From Stenotrophomonas sp. 610A2 (lineage in GTDB: Bacteria; Pseudomonadota; Gammaproteobacteria; Xanthomonadales; Xanthomonadaceae), in assembly GCF_030549615.1 (NCBI RefSeq), contig NZ_CP130832.1, positions 3,348,001-3,412,000 on the forward strand: a stretch of DNA of 64,000 nucleotides. The letters are read 5' to 3'. The notes beneath the pieces are model-generated. The model had not been told where the DNA came from, made no database searches, and saw only the letters and a program-made list of their open reading frames with translations. The position numbers and the translations under genes were made by a program. Shown here piece by piece: positions 56,969-64,000 of the stretch (position 1 is its first letter; the number at the start of each line of letters is the position of its first letter).

Positions 56969-57057
56969 GCCCCGACCCTAGCCGCTGCGCCCGGTGCCGG
57001 CAAGCCCGTCAGCTGGGCTCCGCAGCCGGCGCCAGGGCAAGCACGCCGCCACGCCGA

Positions 57058-59856
57058 TCATTGACCAACTGCCTGAGCGCCAGCGACCGCGCTACAGTCC
57101 GACCCTGCCAGCAACGCCTGCGCCCGCTGCCGCAGGCGGTTGCCCGGCAGCAGCTGTTGCTGCACGGCCGGCATCGCCTTGCGCAGCGCCGTCCGGGCCT
57201 GATCGCACTGACCAGCTGCCGCCAGCGCATCGGCATAGGCAATGCGCTGGCGGGCGGTCTCCACCGAAGCTTCGCCAACCCCGCTTGCGTACACACCGAC
57301 CAGTTCCTGCAGCGTCTGTGCCGCCGCCGCGTCATCGCCGGCCTTGCGCTGGCGCTGCGCCAGCACCGCCAGATAGCGGCGCTGGACGCGGATGTCGTCG
57401 TCCTGCAGGTGTTGCTTGATGGTCGCCAAGGCCTGATCGGCAGCAGCCAGATCGCCTTGGGCAACCTGCAGCTGCGCCCAGGTTGCTTCCGCCAGCTGGC
57501 GTCGCCAATACCCGGGTGCAACCTGCCCGGCCCACCCGGCGCGGGCATGTGCGATCAATGGCTGCGCCTGCTGCAGATCGCCTTCTTCAATCAACAAGCG
57601 GGCCAGGTTGGCCTCCACCACCCACACCTGCGATGCGTCGTTACCCAGCGCCGCACGCCGGATCTGCAGGCTGCTCTCGAACAGCGCGCGGGCGGCCGCA
57701 GCGTCACCACGTACCTGCTCCAGCCCGGCCAGGTTGTTCTGGGTAACCGCGGCATCCATGGTCTTCGCCTCGCCCAACTGGGTGTATTGGTCCAGGGCCT
57801 TGCGGTACTCGCGCACCGCCTCGGCGTAGTTGCCCAGATCCTGCTGCAGGCCACCACGTTCGTTGTAAATCACCGCAACATTGCTGTTGGCCGAGCCAAA
57901 CAGATGCAGGGCGAGTTCCAGCACCTCGTCACTTGCGGCCAGCGCCTCCTGGTAACGACCCTGCGCGGCGATGGCGCGCATCAGCGCGAACTGCCCGCTC
58001 CACCATTCTGAGGTCCGCGTGCCCCATGGCCGGCGCAGTTCCCCGGCCTGCCGCAGCATCTGCTCGGCCAGCACGTAGTCACCCTTCTCGATGTACATCA
58101 GCGCCTTGTTCTGGGTAACAGTGGCTACGCGCAACGGTCCGCTGTGCAGGGTGAGATGGATGGCCAGCGCCTGATCGTAGGCCTGTGCCGCTTCATCGAA
58201 GCGCCGCTGCGCGTTCAAGGCCAGACCCAGCGAGTTGTACGCCTGGGCGTGGCGCACCAGCGGCGGCTGTGGCGAATTCAAAGCCAATGACTGGCGGGCG
58301 AACTGTTCGGACTCCTTGCCGCGCTGCGCATTGGCCAACAAGGTCGACAGCTCATTGAGCGACACTGCAGTGATGTCGCGACTGCCTGCGCCTGCTGCCT
58401 GCAATACCGGAATCGATGCCAGGTACAAGGCTTCGGCGGAGCTGGTCTCGCCAACATTCTGGAAAGCCTGCGCCAATACCGACTGCAGCCGTGCCTTGAC
58501 CAGCGACGAGCTCCACTGCTGCTGGTCGATGCGTGCGCGACTGGCCTCCAGCACCTCGCGTGCGGTGACCTCGTTGCTGCCGCGCAGTTCGCCCTTGCGC
58601 GGATTGGCTGCATCGAAAGCAGACACCAGGAAATCGCTGACCTCCTGCGCGACCCGCGCTTCCTGTTCGGCCTGCACACGCGCCTGCTCCAGCCGCCAGA
58701 CAAACCAAACGGCCAGCAGCAGCATCGCCAGCAGCATGCCGACGCCCTTCCAGTTGCGCTGCAACCAACGGCCGCCGCGGTACATGCGCCCACCGTTGCG
58801 CGCCTGCACCGGCCGGTGCTGCAGATGCTTCTGCAGGTCAGCCGCCATCGCCTCCACCGAGGGATAGCGCTGCTCCGGTACCAACGCACCAGCGCGCACC
58901 ACGATCGCATCGATATCGCCACGCAAGGCGCGTCGCCATGAGCAATCGGCGCCTGCCCGCAGGCTTGGCGCGACCACTGCCTTGCCTGCCTCGGCACTAC
59001 CGCGCCGCCCGCCCTTGCCCGCCACCAGCTCACAGAGTACGGCAGCCAGGCCGAACACATCGCTGGAAACCCCGCTGACCTGCCCTGCCTGCAACTCCGG
59101 CGCTGCATAGGCGGGAGTGAAGAACTGCGCCGCCGCTTCATCGTTCGCATCATCCAGCAGCCGCGACACGCCGAAGTCCAGCAGCACCGGCTCGCCGTCC
59201 TCGCGCACCAGGATGTTGGAGGGCTTCAGGTCGCAATGCAGCACCAGCTTTGCATGTGCAGCCTGCACCGCATTGCAGACTTTCAGGAACAACTGCAGGC
59301 GTTGCCGAAGATCGAGTTGCCGGCGTGCGCAATACACATCCAGCGGCTCACCACGCACGTATTCCATCACCAGGTACGGGTGCCCTGCCGGCGTGGTTCC
59401 GCCGTCATACAGGCGCGCGATGTTCGGGTGCTGCAGGCTGGCGAGGATGCGTCGTTCGGCCGCGAGCCGCTCGCCAACGCGTGCGCCGGGCCGCCCCTGC
59501 AGGAACTTGATCGCCACCTCCTGCGCATACAGCCCATCAGCGCGCTCGGCGCGGAACACGATGCCCATGCCACCGCTGGCCAGGCGCTCGCACAGCCGCC
59601 ACGGACCGATCACATCACCATCGCTCAACTCCGCAGGCGCGGCAGCGGCGAACAGCTGCTCCATGGGCTCGCGTGCATTGCCAAGATCACTGGTCTGCGC
59701 TTCCAGCAGCTCCAGGGTTTCGGCGATGACCTGCGGATCGGCACTGAGCCGTGCCAGCTCGGTCCGCCATTGCGACGGTTCAAGTTCGCACACCGCATCA
59801 AACAGCTCGCGCACCTGCTGCCAGTTTTCCCGATCCACGCCTATCCCCTTTGCCAC
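57058..59856 (-). CDS. Second transmembrane Ser/Thr kinase with periplasmic TPR domain
   Basis: A 932-residue paralog of the kinase at 29499-32252. Kinase domain about 84-340: ASGGMGIVFRAER, ATP lysine Lys117, HCDLKPSN at 207-214, DFG at 227-229, APE at 252-254. One membrane helix lies at about 371-386, then TPR repeats to the C-terminus. The HCD catalytic loop is shared with the first kinase. No ECF sigma gene is next to it: the gene upstream is a CPA2 antiporter on the same strand. Its partner is therefore unknown. Confidence 0.87.
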   Translation of the reverse strand: MAKGIGVDRENWQQVRELFDAVCELEPSQWRTELARLSADPQVIAETLELLEAQTSDLGNAREPMEQLFAAAAPAELSDGDVIGPWRLCERLASGGMGIVFRAERADGLYAQEVAIKFLQGRPGARVGERLAAERRILASLQHPNIARLYDGGTTPAGHPYLVMEYVRGEPLDVYCARRQLDLRQRLQLFLKVCNAVQAAHAKLVLHCDLKPSNILVREDGEPVLLDFGVSRLLDDANDEAAAQFFTPAYAAPELQAGQVSGVSSDVFGLAAVLCELVAGKGGRRGSAEAGKAVVAPSLRAGADCSWRRALRGDIDAIVVRAGALVPEQRYPSVEAMAADLQKHLQHRPVQARNGGRMYRGGRWLQRNWKGVGMLLAMLLLAVWFVWRLEQARVQAEQEARVAQEVSDFLVSAFDAANPRKGELRGSNEVTAREVLEASRARIDQQQWSSSLVKARLQSVLAQAFQNVGETSSAEALYLASIPVLQAAGAGSRDITAVSLNELSTLLANAQRGKESEQFARQSLALNSPQPPLVRHAQAYNSLGLALNAQRRFDEAAQAYDQALAIHLTLHSGPLRVATVTQNKALMYIEKGDYVLAEQMLRQAGELRRPWGTRTSEWWSGQFALMRAIAAQGRYQEALAASDEVLELALHLFGSANSNVAVIYNERGGLQQDLGNYAEAVREYRKALDQYTQLGEAKTMDAAVTQNNLAGLEQVRGDAAAARALFESSLQIRRAALGNDASQVWVVEANLARLLIEEGDLQQAQPLIAHARAGWAGQVAPGYWRRQLAEATWAQLQVAQGDLAAADQALATIKQHLQDDDIRVQRRYLAVLAQRQRKAGDDAAAAQTLQELVGVYASGVGEASVETARQRIAYADALAAAGQCDQARTALRKAMPAVQQQLLPGNRLRQRAQALLAGSDCSAVAGAQAVGQ

Positions 59857-59929
59857 ACGCCTGCTCCAAAGCGAGGTCGTGTCGATTCAGGGGATGATAA
59901 GCGCCACTCAGCGCTGCGGTACGTAAGAG

Positions 59930-61156
59930 TCAGGCGTTGGGGGTCGAAGTGGCCGACGAATTGTCTGCATCAACCGGATCTTCTCTTACGACCACGGCAT
60001 CAACAGGTGCCGGGCTTTCGTTGCTCAACGGATCCACGTCCATCGGCCGCCGGAACACCAGCGATGGCAACAGTGTTGTCAGCGCCGCATACAGCAGCAG
60101 CGCGCCAAACAGCACCGGCGATATTGCGAAGCGCTCGCGCATGATCGCCGCCAGCACCAGGGTGAAAATCAAGGTCGGCGACAAGGCCAGCGCCACCCGC
60201 AGGCTGGTGCGGAAGCTCTCGCCGAACAGTACTCTCCGCTGCAGCCAGATCACCGCGATGCGCAGCGGGAGCACCACCAGGGTGATCAGCAGGCCCAGCC
60301 CCAGCGCTTCGAAGCTCAGCGCTTCAGCTGGCACCTTGGTACCCGAGTTGAAGAAATAGAACGGCACGAAGAACGATGCGAACAGGCGCAGCGCGTGCAG
60401 GTTCTCATGCGAGGCCAGCGATGGCATGCGCTGCTGCAACAGGCGCGCGACCAGACCAGCAATGAATGCACCCACCAGGTAATACACGCCCAGCGCATAG
60501 GTGATGTAGGCCGCCAGCATGCCGACCATCACCAGCAGCGAGAATTCCGAGCCGGGTGCATGCGGCGCAACCCAGCGGCCCAGCCCGATGAACAGCAATG
60601 GCAGGCCCACCATCATCGCCAGCAAGGCCATGCTCGACAGCGCCATATGCACCGGGTCGCCAGCCTGCAGCACCACGAACAAGGCAGCCAGCGCCAACAA
60701 CTCGCCGGCAATGGCCTTGCTGCTCACCCAGAACCGCTCGGCATCATCCAGCCCAAGCTGGGACAGCGAATCCATGATGAAGCCGGTGGAAGGCGTCAGC
60801 AGCGCCAACGCCAGCAAGGCCGCCGCCTGCCAAGGCAGGCCGGCGTAGTGCCATGCCAACCAGGCCACGCCGGTCAGCGTAGCGCTGCGGATCAGCAGAT
60901 GGGTCAGCAGCGGCCACATGCCTTTGCGCAGATCAGCCAGATCCACTTCCAGCCCGGCAAACAGGAACAGCGAGGAGATGCCCAGGGTGGCGAGCAGGTT
61001 GACCACCGGATCATGCGAACCGTCCCCCAGCCACAGCATCGCGCCGATGCCGAATACCAGGCAGGTCAGCGGTGCCGGAATGCTGAAACGCTGCAGCGCG
61101 CGCGGGATGACCAGCAGCGCGAAGATCAACAACAGATAGATCACTTCCTTGCTCAT
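59930..61156 (-). CDS. CPA2-family cation:proton antiporter
   Basis: A 408-residue membrane protein with about 12 helices of the Na+/H+ exchanger fold (LLATLGISSLFLFAGLEVDL, then STGFIMDSLSQLGLDDAERF, later GAFIAGLVARLLQQRMP). It stops after the membrane domain plus a short acidic tail and lacks the TrkA-N (RCK) domain of KefB/KefC. The ion is unknown. It is downstream of the beta-lactamase on the same strand with a 69-bp gap. Confidence 0.92.
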   Translation of the reverse strand: MSKEVIYLLLIFALLVIPRALQRFSIPAPLTCLVFGIGAMLWLGDGSHDPVVNLLATLGISSLFLFAGLEVDLADLRKGMWPLLTHLLIRSATLTGVAWLAWHYAGLPWQAAALLALALLTPSTGFIMDSLSQLGLDDAERFWVSSKAIAGELLALAALFVVLQAGDPVHMALSSMALLAMMVGLPLLFIGLGRWVAPHAPGSEFSLLVMVGMLAAYITYALGVYYLVGAFIAGLVARLLQQRMPSLASHENLHALRLFASFFVPFYFFNSGTKVPAEALSFEALGLGLLITLVVLPLRIAVIWLQRRVLFGESFRTSLRVALALSPTLIFTLVLAAIMRERFAISPVLFGALLLYAALTTLLPSLVFRRPMDVDPLSNESPAPVDAVVVREDPVDADNSSATSTPNA

Positions 61157-61225
61157 GACGCGAATTCCCTTGGACCGGTTGCGCGGGCATGCATACCGGT
61201 CACCGCCGCGCCGACGGCGAATTCG

Positions 61226-62125
61226 TCAGCGCAGACGGGCGCCGGCCAGCTCCCCTACCTGGCGCAGGATGCCATTCCGGCCGTCATCATCCAGTGCAGA
61301 GCCCTGCAGGTAACTGACCAGCAACCATGGCGTGCCGCCGGCCAGCGGCCACAGCACGGCGATATCGTTGGTGGTGTCGCGACCATTGCTACCGGTCTTG
61401 TCGCCGACCCGCCAGCCCTGCGGCAGGCCGGCGCGCAGGCGCGCGTCGCCGGTCTGGTTGTCGATCAGCCAGTCAGCCAGTTGCTGTCGCGACGTTTCCT
61501 TGAGCACGTCGCCGAGCAGGAAACGCTGCAGGTTGCCGGCCATTGCCGCCGGGCTGGTGGTATCGCGTGTATCACCCGCTGCAAAACGATTGAGCTCAGG
61601 TTCGTTGCGCGAACTGATGGTGACGCGGTCGCCCTGCCCACGCAGGAACGCAGTCAGTCCGGCTGGACCGCCGATCAGCGGCAGCAGCAGATTGGCTGCA
61701 GCGTTATCGCTGACGATCATCGTCGCCCGGCACAGGTCGCGCACGGTCATGCTCTTGCCGACGTGGCGCTCGGTGAACGGCGAGTGGTCGATGATGTCCG
61801 TCTGCCGTACCGGCACACGTTGGTCCAGCGATAGCTGCCCGGCATCGGCGCGATGCAGGACCGCGGCCGACAACGGGAACTTGACCGTACTGCACATCGG
61901 GAAGCGCTCATCCATGCGATGCCCATAACGGGCGCCACTGGCCGGGCTCCACAGGCATACGCCCAGTCGGCCACCGCTGGCCTTCTCAAGCGCAGCGAAG
62001 TCAGCAGCGGTAGGCGGCGCTGCCGGAGCGGTGTTGGCCTCGGCAGCACCTGCCAATGCGGCAGGCAGTAATGCACTGGCGAGCGCGGCTCCGCCCAAGC
62101 TGAGGAACTGACGACGAGCAAGCAT
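61226..62125 (-). CDS. L2-like class A beta-lactamase
   Basis: A 299-residue periplasmic serine beta-lactamase. A twin-arginine signal (LARRQFLSLGGAALASA) precedes the mature enzyme. Active-site motifs are STVK at 79-82 (Ser79 nucleophile, after Cys78), SDN at 139-141, Glu175 in EPELNRF, and KTG at 243-245. It resembles L2 of S. maltophilia in length, Tat signal, the LCRATMIVSDNAAANLL region and the paired divergent AmpR. L2 has STFK where this enzyme has STVK. There is no cysteine corresponding to position 238, so the KPC-type disulfide is absent. Substrate range cannot be read from sequence alone. Confidence 0.94.
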   Translation of the reverse strand: MLARRQFLSLGGAALASALLPAALAGAAEANTAPAAPPTAADFAALEKASGGRLGVCLWSPASGARYGHRMDERFPMCSTVKFPLSAAVLHRADAGQLSLDQRVPVRQTDIIDHSPFTERHVGKSMTVRDLCRATMIVSDNAAANLLLPLIGGPAGLTAFLRGQGDRVTISSRNEPELNRFAAGDTRDTTSPAAMAGNLQRFLLGDVLKETSRQQLADWLIDNQTGDARLRAGLPQGWRVGDKTGSNGRDTTNDIAVLWPLAGGTPWLLVSYLQGSALDDDGRNGILRQVGELAGARLR

Positions 62126-62292
62126 GGCGACTCTCCCAGAAGGTTATGCAGCCGATCTTGGCGCTCATGATGCCAATGGACCAACGCGAAGAATCATCGG
62201 GAGCCATTAGTTAAATTTGCAGCAAAGCCGACATTTCAGCCAGTCAAGGCGGAATAATGCGCCTGACCATCAAGTTTCATCATGACTCCAAC
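62126..62292. promoter_or_regulatory. divergent bla-ampR control region
   Basis: 167 bp between the start codons of the beta-lactamase (leftward) and ampR (rightward). In ampR-bla modules AmpR binds here and controls both promoters, depending on cell-wall fragments. AT-rich stretches occur around 62205-62235. I could not assign the exact operator. Confidence 0.6.
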
Positions 62293-63168
62293 ATGATCCG
62301 TCCCCAGCTGCCGCTCAATGCCCTGCGCGCCTTCGAGGCCGCCGCCCGCCATTTGAACTTCACCCGGGCTGCCCTGGAGCTGTGCGTGAGCCAGGCGGCC
62401 TTGAGCCATCAGATCCGTGGACTGGAGGACCGGCTGCAGGTCAGCCTGTTCCATCGGCTGCCACGCGGCGTCGCGCTGACAGACGAAGGCGCGGCGCTGT
62501 ATCCGGTGCTGACCGAGAGTTTCGACCGCATCGCGATCTCACTGGACCGTTTCACCGGCGGCCGCTTCCGCGAAGTGCTGACGGTTGGCGTGGTCGGTAC
62601 GTTTGCCACCGGTTGGCTGCTGCCGCGCCTGCCCGAGTTCGAGGCCGCGCATCCGGATATCGAGCTGCGCGTGCAGACCCACAACAACCGCATCGATCTG
62701 GCTGGCGAAGGATTGGACCTGGCAATCCGCTTCGGCGATGGCGACTGGCAGGGGCAGGAGTGCACGCCGATCGTCGACACCTTGTTCGCGCCGCTGTGCG
62801 CGCCGGCGGTAGCGCGGAAACTGCGGAAACCGCGTGATCTCGGCAACGTGCCGCTGCTGCGCTCCTACCGCAATGACGAGTGGCCGCGTTGGTTGCAGCA
62901 AGCGGGTATCAGCGGCGTTGAAGCGCGTGGCGCGGTGTTTGATTCGTCGCTGACCTTGGCCAGTGCTGCGGCCGCAGGTGCTGGAGTGGCATTGCTGCCA
63001 CTGCGCATGTTCGAGCAGGATCTGGCCGAAGGACGGCTGCTGCAGCCCTTCGCACAGACGTTGTCGTTGGGCAGGTATTGGCTGACGCGATTGCGCTCGC
63101 GGCAGGAGCGCGAGCCACTGCGACGCTTCCGGCTATGGCTGCTGGCGCAGGAAGGATTGACCCCGTAG
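62293..63168 (+). CDS. ampR: AmpR, LysR-family regulator of the beta-lactamase
   Basis: A 291-residue LysR-type regulator. ATG 62293 (MIRPQLPLNALRAFEAAARH) is preferred over the longer open frame because it matches the AmpR start. The N-terminal helix-turn-helix is LNFTRAALELCVSQAALSHQ. The effector domain begins near residue 90 and includes LTVGVVGTFATGWLLPRLPE and the conserved DLAIRFGDGDWQG. In the AmpR system UDP-muramyl peptides repress and anhydro-muramyl peptides activate. The TAG stop codon lies in the GTAG of a SMAG repeat. Confidence 0.93.
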   Translation: MIRPQLPLNALRAFEAAARHLNFTRAALELCVSQAALSHQIRGLEDRLQVSLFHRLPRGVALTDEGAALYPVLTESFDRIAISLDRFTGGRFREVLTVGVVGTFATGWLLPRLPEFEAAHPDIELRVQTHNNRIDLAGEGLDLAIRFGDGDWQGQECTPIVDTLFAPLCAPAVARKLRKPRDLGNVPLLRSYRNDEWPRWLQQAGISGVEARGAVFDSSLTLASAAAAGAGVALLPLRMFEQDLAEGRLLQPFAQTLSLGRYWLTRLRSRQEREPLRRFRLWLLAQEGLTP

Positions 63169-63267
63169 TGCCAAGCCATGCTCGGCAAAGGCGTCACCTG
63201 TAGTGCCGAGCCATGCTCGGCAGGAGCATCACCGGTAAAGCCCCAGCCGAGCATGGCTCGGCTCTAC
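63165..63267. repeat. three SMAG units after ampR
   Basis: Unit one at 63165-63187 (GTAGTGCCAAGCCATGCTCG core), unit two at 63200-63222 in the same orientation, and an inverted unit at 63245-63267 ending CTAC. Unit one carries one mismatch in its left arm. The first GTAG overlaps the ampR stop codon. They lie between convergent ampR and the ABC-F gene. Confidence 0.9.
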
Positions 63268-63295
63268 AGTGGCATCGCTTCGCGGCCTGCGACGC

Positions 63296-64000
63296 TCAGT
63301 CCTCCAGCATCTCCATCCACGCAGCTTCAGCCTGCTCCAGCTGCTGCGCCAGCACTTCACGCTCGCTGCCCAGCTTGGCCATCTTCGCGGTGTCGGCGTA
63401 GTTGCCGGAATCAGCCAGCTGCGCATCCACCTCGGCCAGCGATGCCCCCAACTGCTCCACCTTCTTCTCGGCAGCTTCCAGCTTGTGCGGATTGACCGGC
63501 TTCTTGTTCGAGGCCGGCTTGACCGGGGCAACCTGCGCAACCGGTGCAGCCGCGGGCTTTTCCTGACGATCACTCTTGTTGCGCGAACCCTGCGCACTGG
63601 CGCGGGTACGCAGCCAAGCAGCGTATTCGTCGAGGTCGCCGGCAAACGGCTCGACCACACCGTCGGCGACACGCCAGAACGTATCGCAGACCAGGCCGAT
63701 CAGATGGCGATCATGCGACACCATCACGATCGCGCCTTCGAACAAGGCCAGCGCCTCGGCCAATGCTTCGCGCATTTCCAGATCAAGGTGGTTGGTCGGT
63801 TCGTCGAGCAGCAACACGTTCGGCTGCTGCCAGGCGATCAGGGCCAGCGCCAGACGCGCACGCTCGCCACCGGAGAAACCATCCACCGTCTCGAACGCGC
63901 GATCGCCCGGGAAGTTCCACTTGCCAAGGAAGTCGCGGAACGACTGATTGACGCCATCCGGCGAGATCTCGCGGAAGTGATCCATCGGCGTCATGCCAGC
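63296..64000 (-). CDS. ABC-F ATPase of the YheS type, C-terminal part
   Basis: The 3' end of an ABC-F gene; the start is beyond the right edge. The second ATPase domain shows the signature FSGGERARLALALIAWQQP, Walker B LLLDEPTNHLDL and the H-loop VMVSHDRHLIG. A basic linker and a C-terminal coiled coil (LEAAEKKVEQLGASLAEVDA) follow. These match YheS of E. coli, a ribosome-associated translation factor. There are no membrane segments. About 234 residues are seen. Confidence 0.93.
   Translation of the reverse strand, partial: AGMTPMDHFREISPDGVNQSFRDFLGKWNFPGDRAFETVDGFSGGERARLALALIAWQQPNVLLLDEPTNHLDLEMREALAEALALFEGAIVMVSHDRHLIGLVCDTFWRVADGVVEPFAGDLDEYAAWLRTRASAQGSRNKSDRQEKPAAAPVAQVAPVKPASNKKPVNPHKLEAAEKKVEQLGASLAEVDAQLADSGNYADTAKMAKLGSEREVLAQQLEQAEAAWMEMLED

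Noticed and set aside
61226..62125. KPC-like carbapenemase because of a Cys just before the active Ser
   Set aside because: The Cys equivalent to position 238 that forms the KPC-type disulfide is absent; the whole sequence fits L2.

Overview
The window is chromosomal DNA of a high-GC gammaproteobacterium of the family Xanthomonadaceae, most likely Stenotrophomonas or a close relative. Three things point there: GTAG-bounded stem-loop repeats of the SMAG type described in S. maltophilia, a divergent AmpR / L2-like class A beta-lactamase pair, and gene orders typical of xanthomonads (tonB-gshB-pilGHIJ-chpA, ruvC-ruvA-kup-ruvB-tol-pal). Almost every base is in or next to a housekeeping gene. I see no prophage, CRISPR array or complete insertion sequence.

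Layout: 1-9120 holds the Pil-Chp surface-sensing chemotaxis operon (pilG, pilH, pilI, pilJ and the first 1180 codons of chpA, minus strand). Glutathione synthetase and a TonB3-like energy transducer are divergent from it. 9249-17382 carries tsaB, a DinG/YoaA helicase, PBP1b with a TPR lipoprotein that looks like its activator LpoP, and a two-domain glycosyltransferase. 17522-26662 has relA with a TPR membrane protein, two small secreted proteins, and hrpA, which contains a 107-bp perfect-arm palindrome inside its reading frame. 26748-34295 has a Dps with a lysine-rich tail, recQ, a Ser/Thr kinase paired with an ECF sigma factor, and a DUF5694 protein. 34526-46712 is a long co-oriented block: tRNA-Lys, queC, queE, cpoB, pal, tolB, tolA, tolR, tolQ, ybgC, ruvB, kup, ruvA, ruvC, yebC.

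Between yebC and aspS (46777-53396) lies an accessory-looking segment: an alpha/beta hydrolase, a TonB-dependent receptor with a signalling domain, a FecI/FecR pair, an IS3 OrfA relic and a GNAT acetyltransferase. 53400-64000 holds aspS, a secreted protein with four DUF3011 repeats, a second Ser/Thr kinase without a sigma factor, a CPA2 antiporter, the L2-like beta-lactamase with AmpR, and the 3' end of a YheS-type ABC-F gene.

Functional themes: the cell envelope (PBP1b/LpoP, Tol-Pal, TonB, beta-lactamase), surface sensing, signal transduction through kinase/sigma and FecIR systems, and DNA repair (RuvABC, RecQ, DinG). No complete new multi-gene system is obvious. The most unusual items are the palindrome inside hrpA, the two HCD-motif kinases (one with a sigma factor, one without), the tandem DUF3011 protein, and a SMAG repeat that supplies the ampR stop codon.
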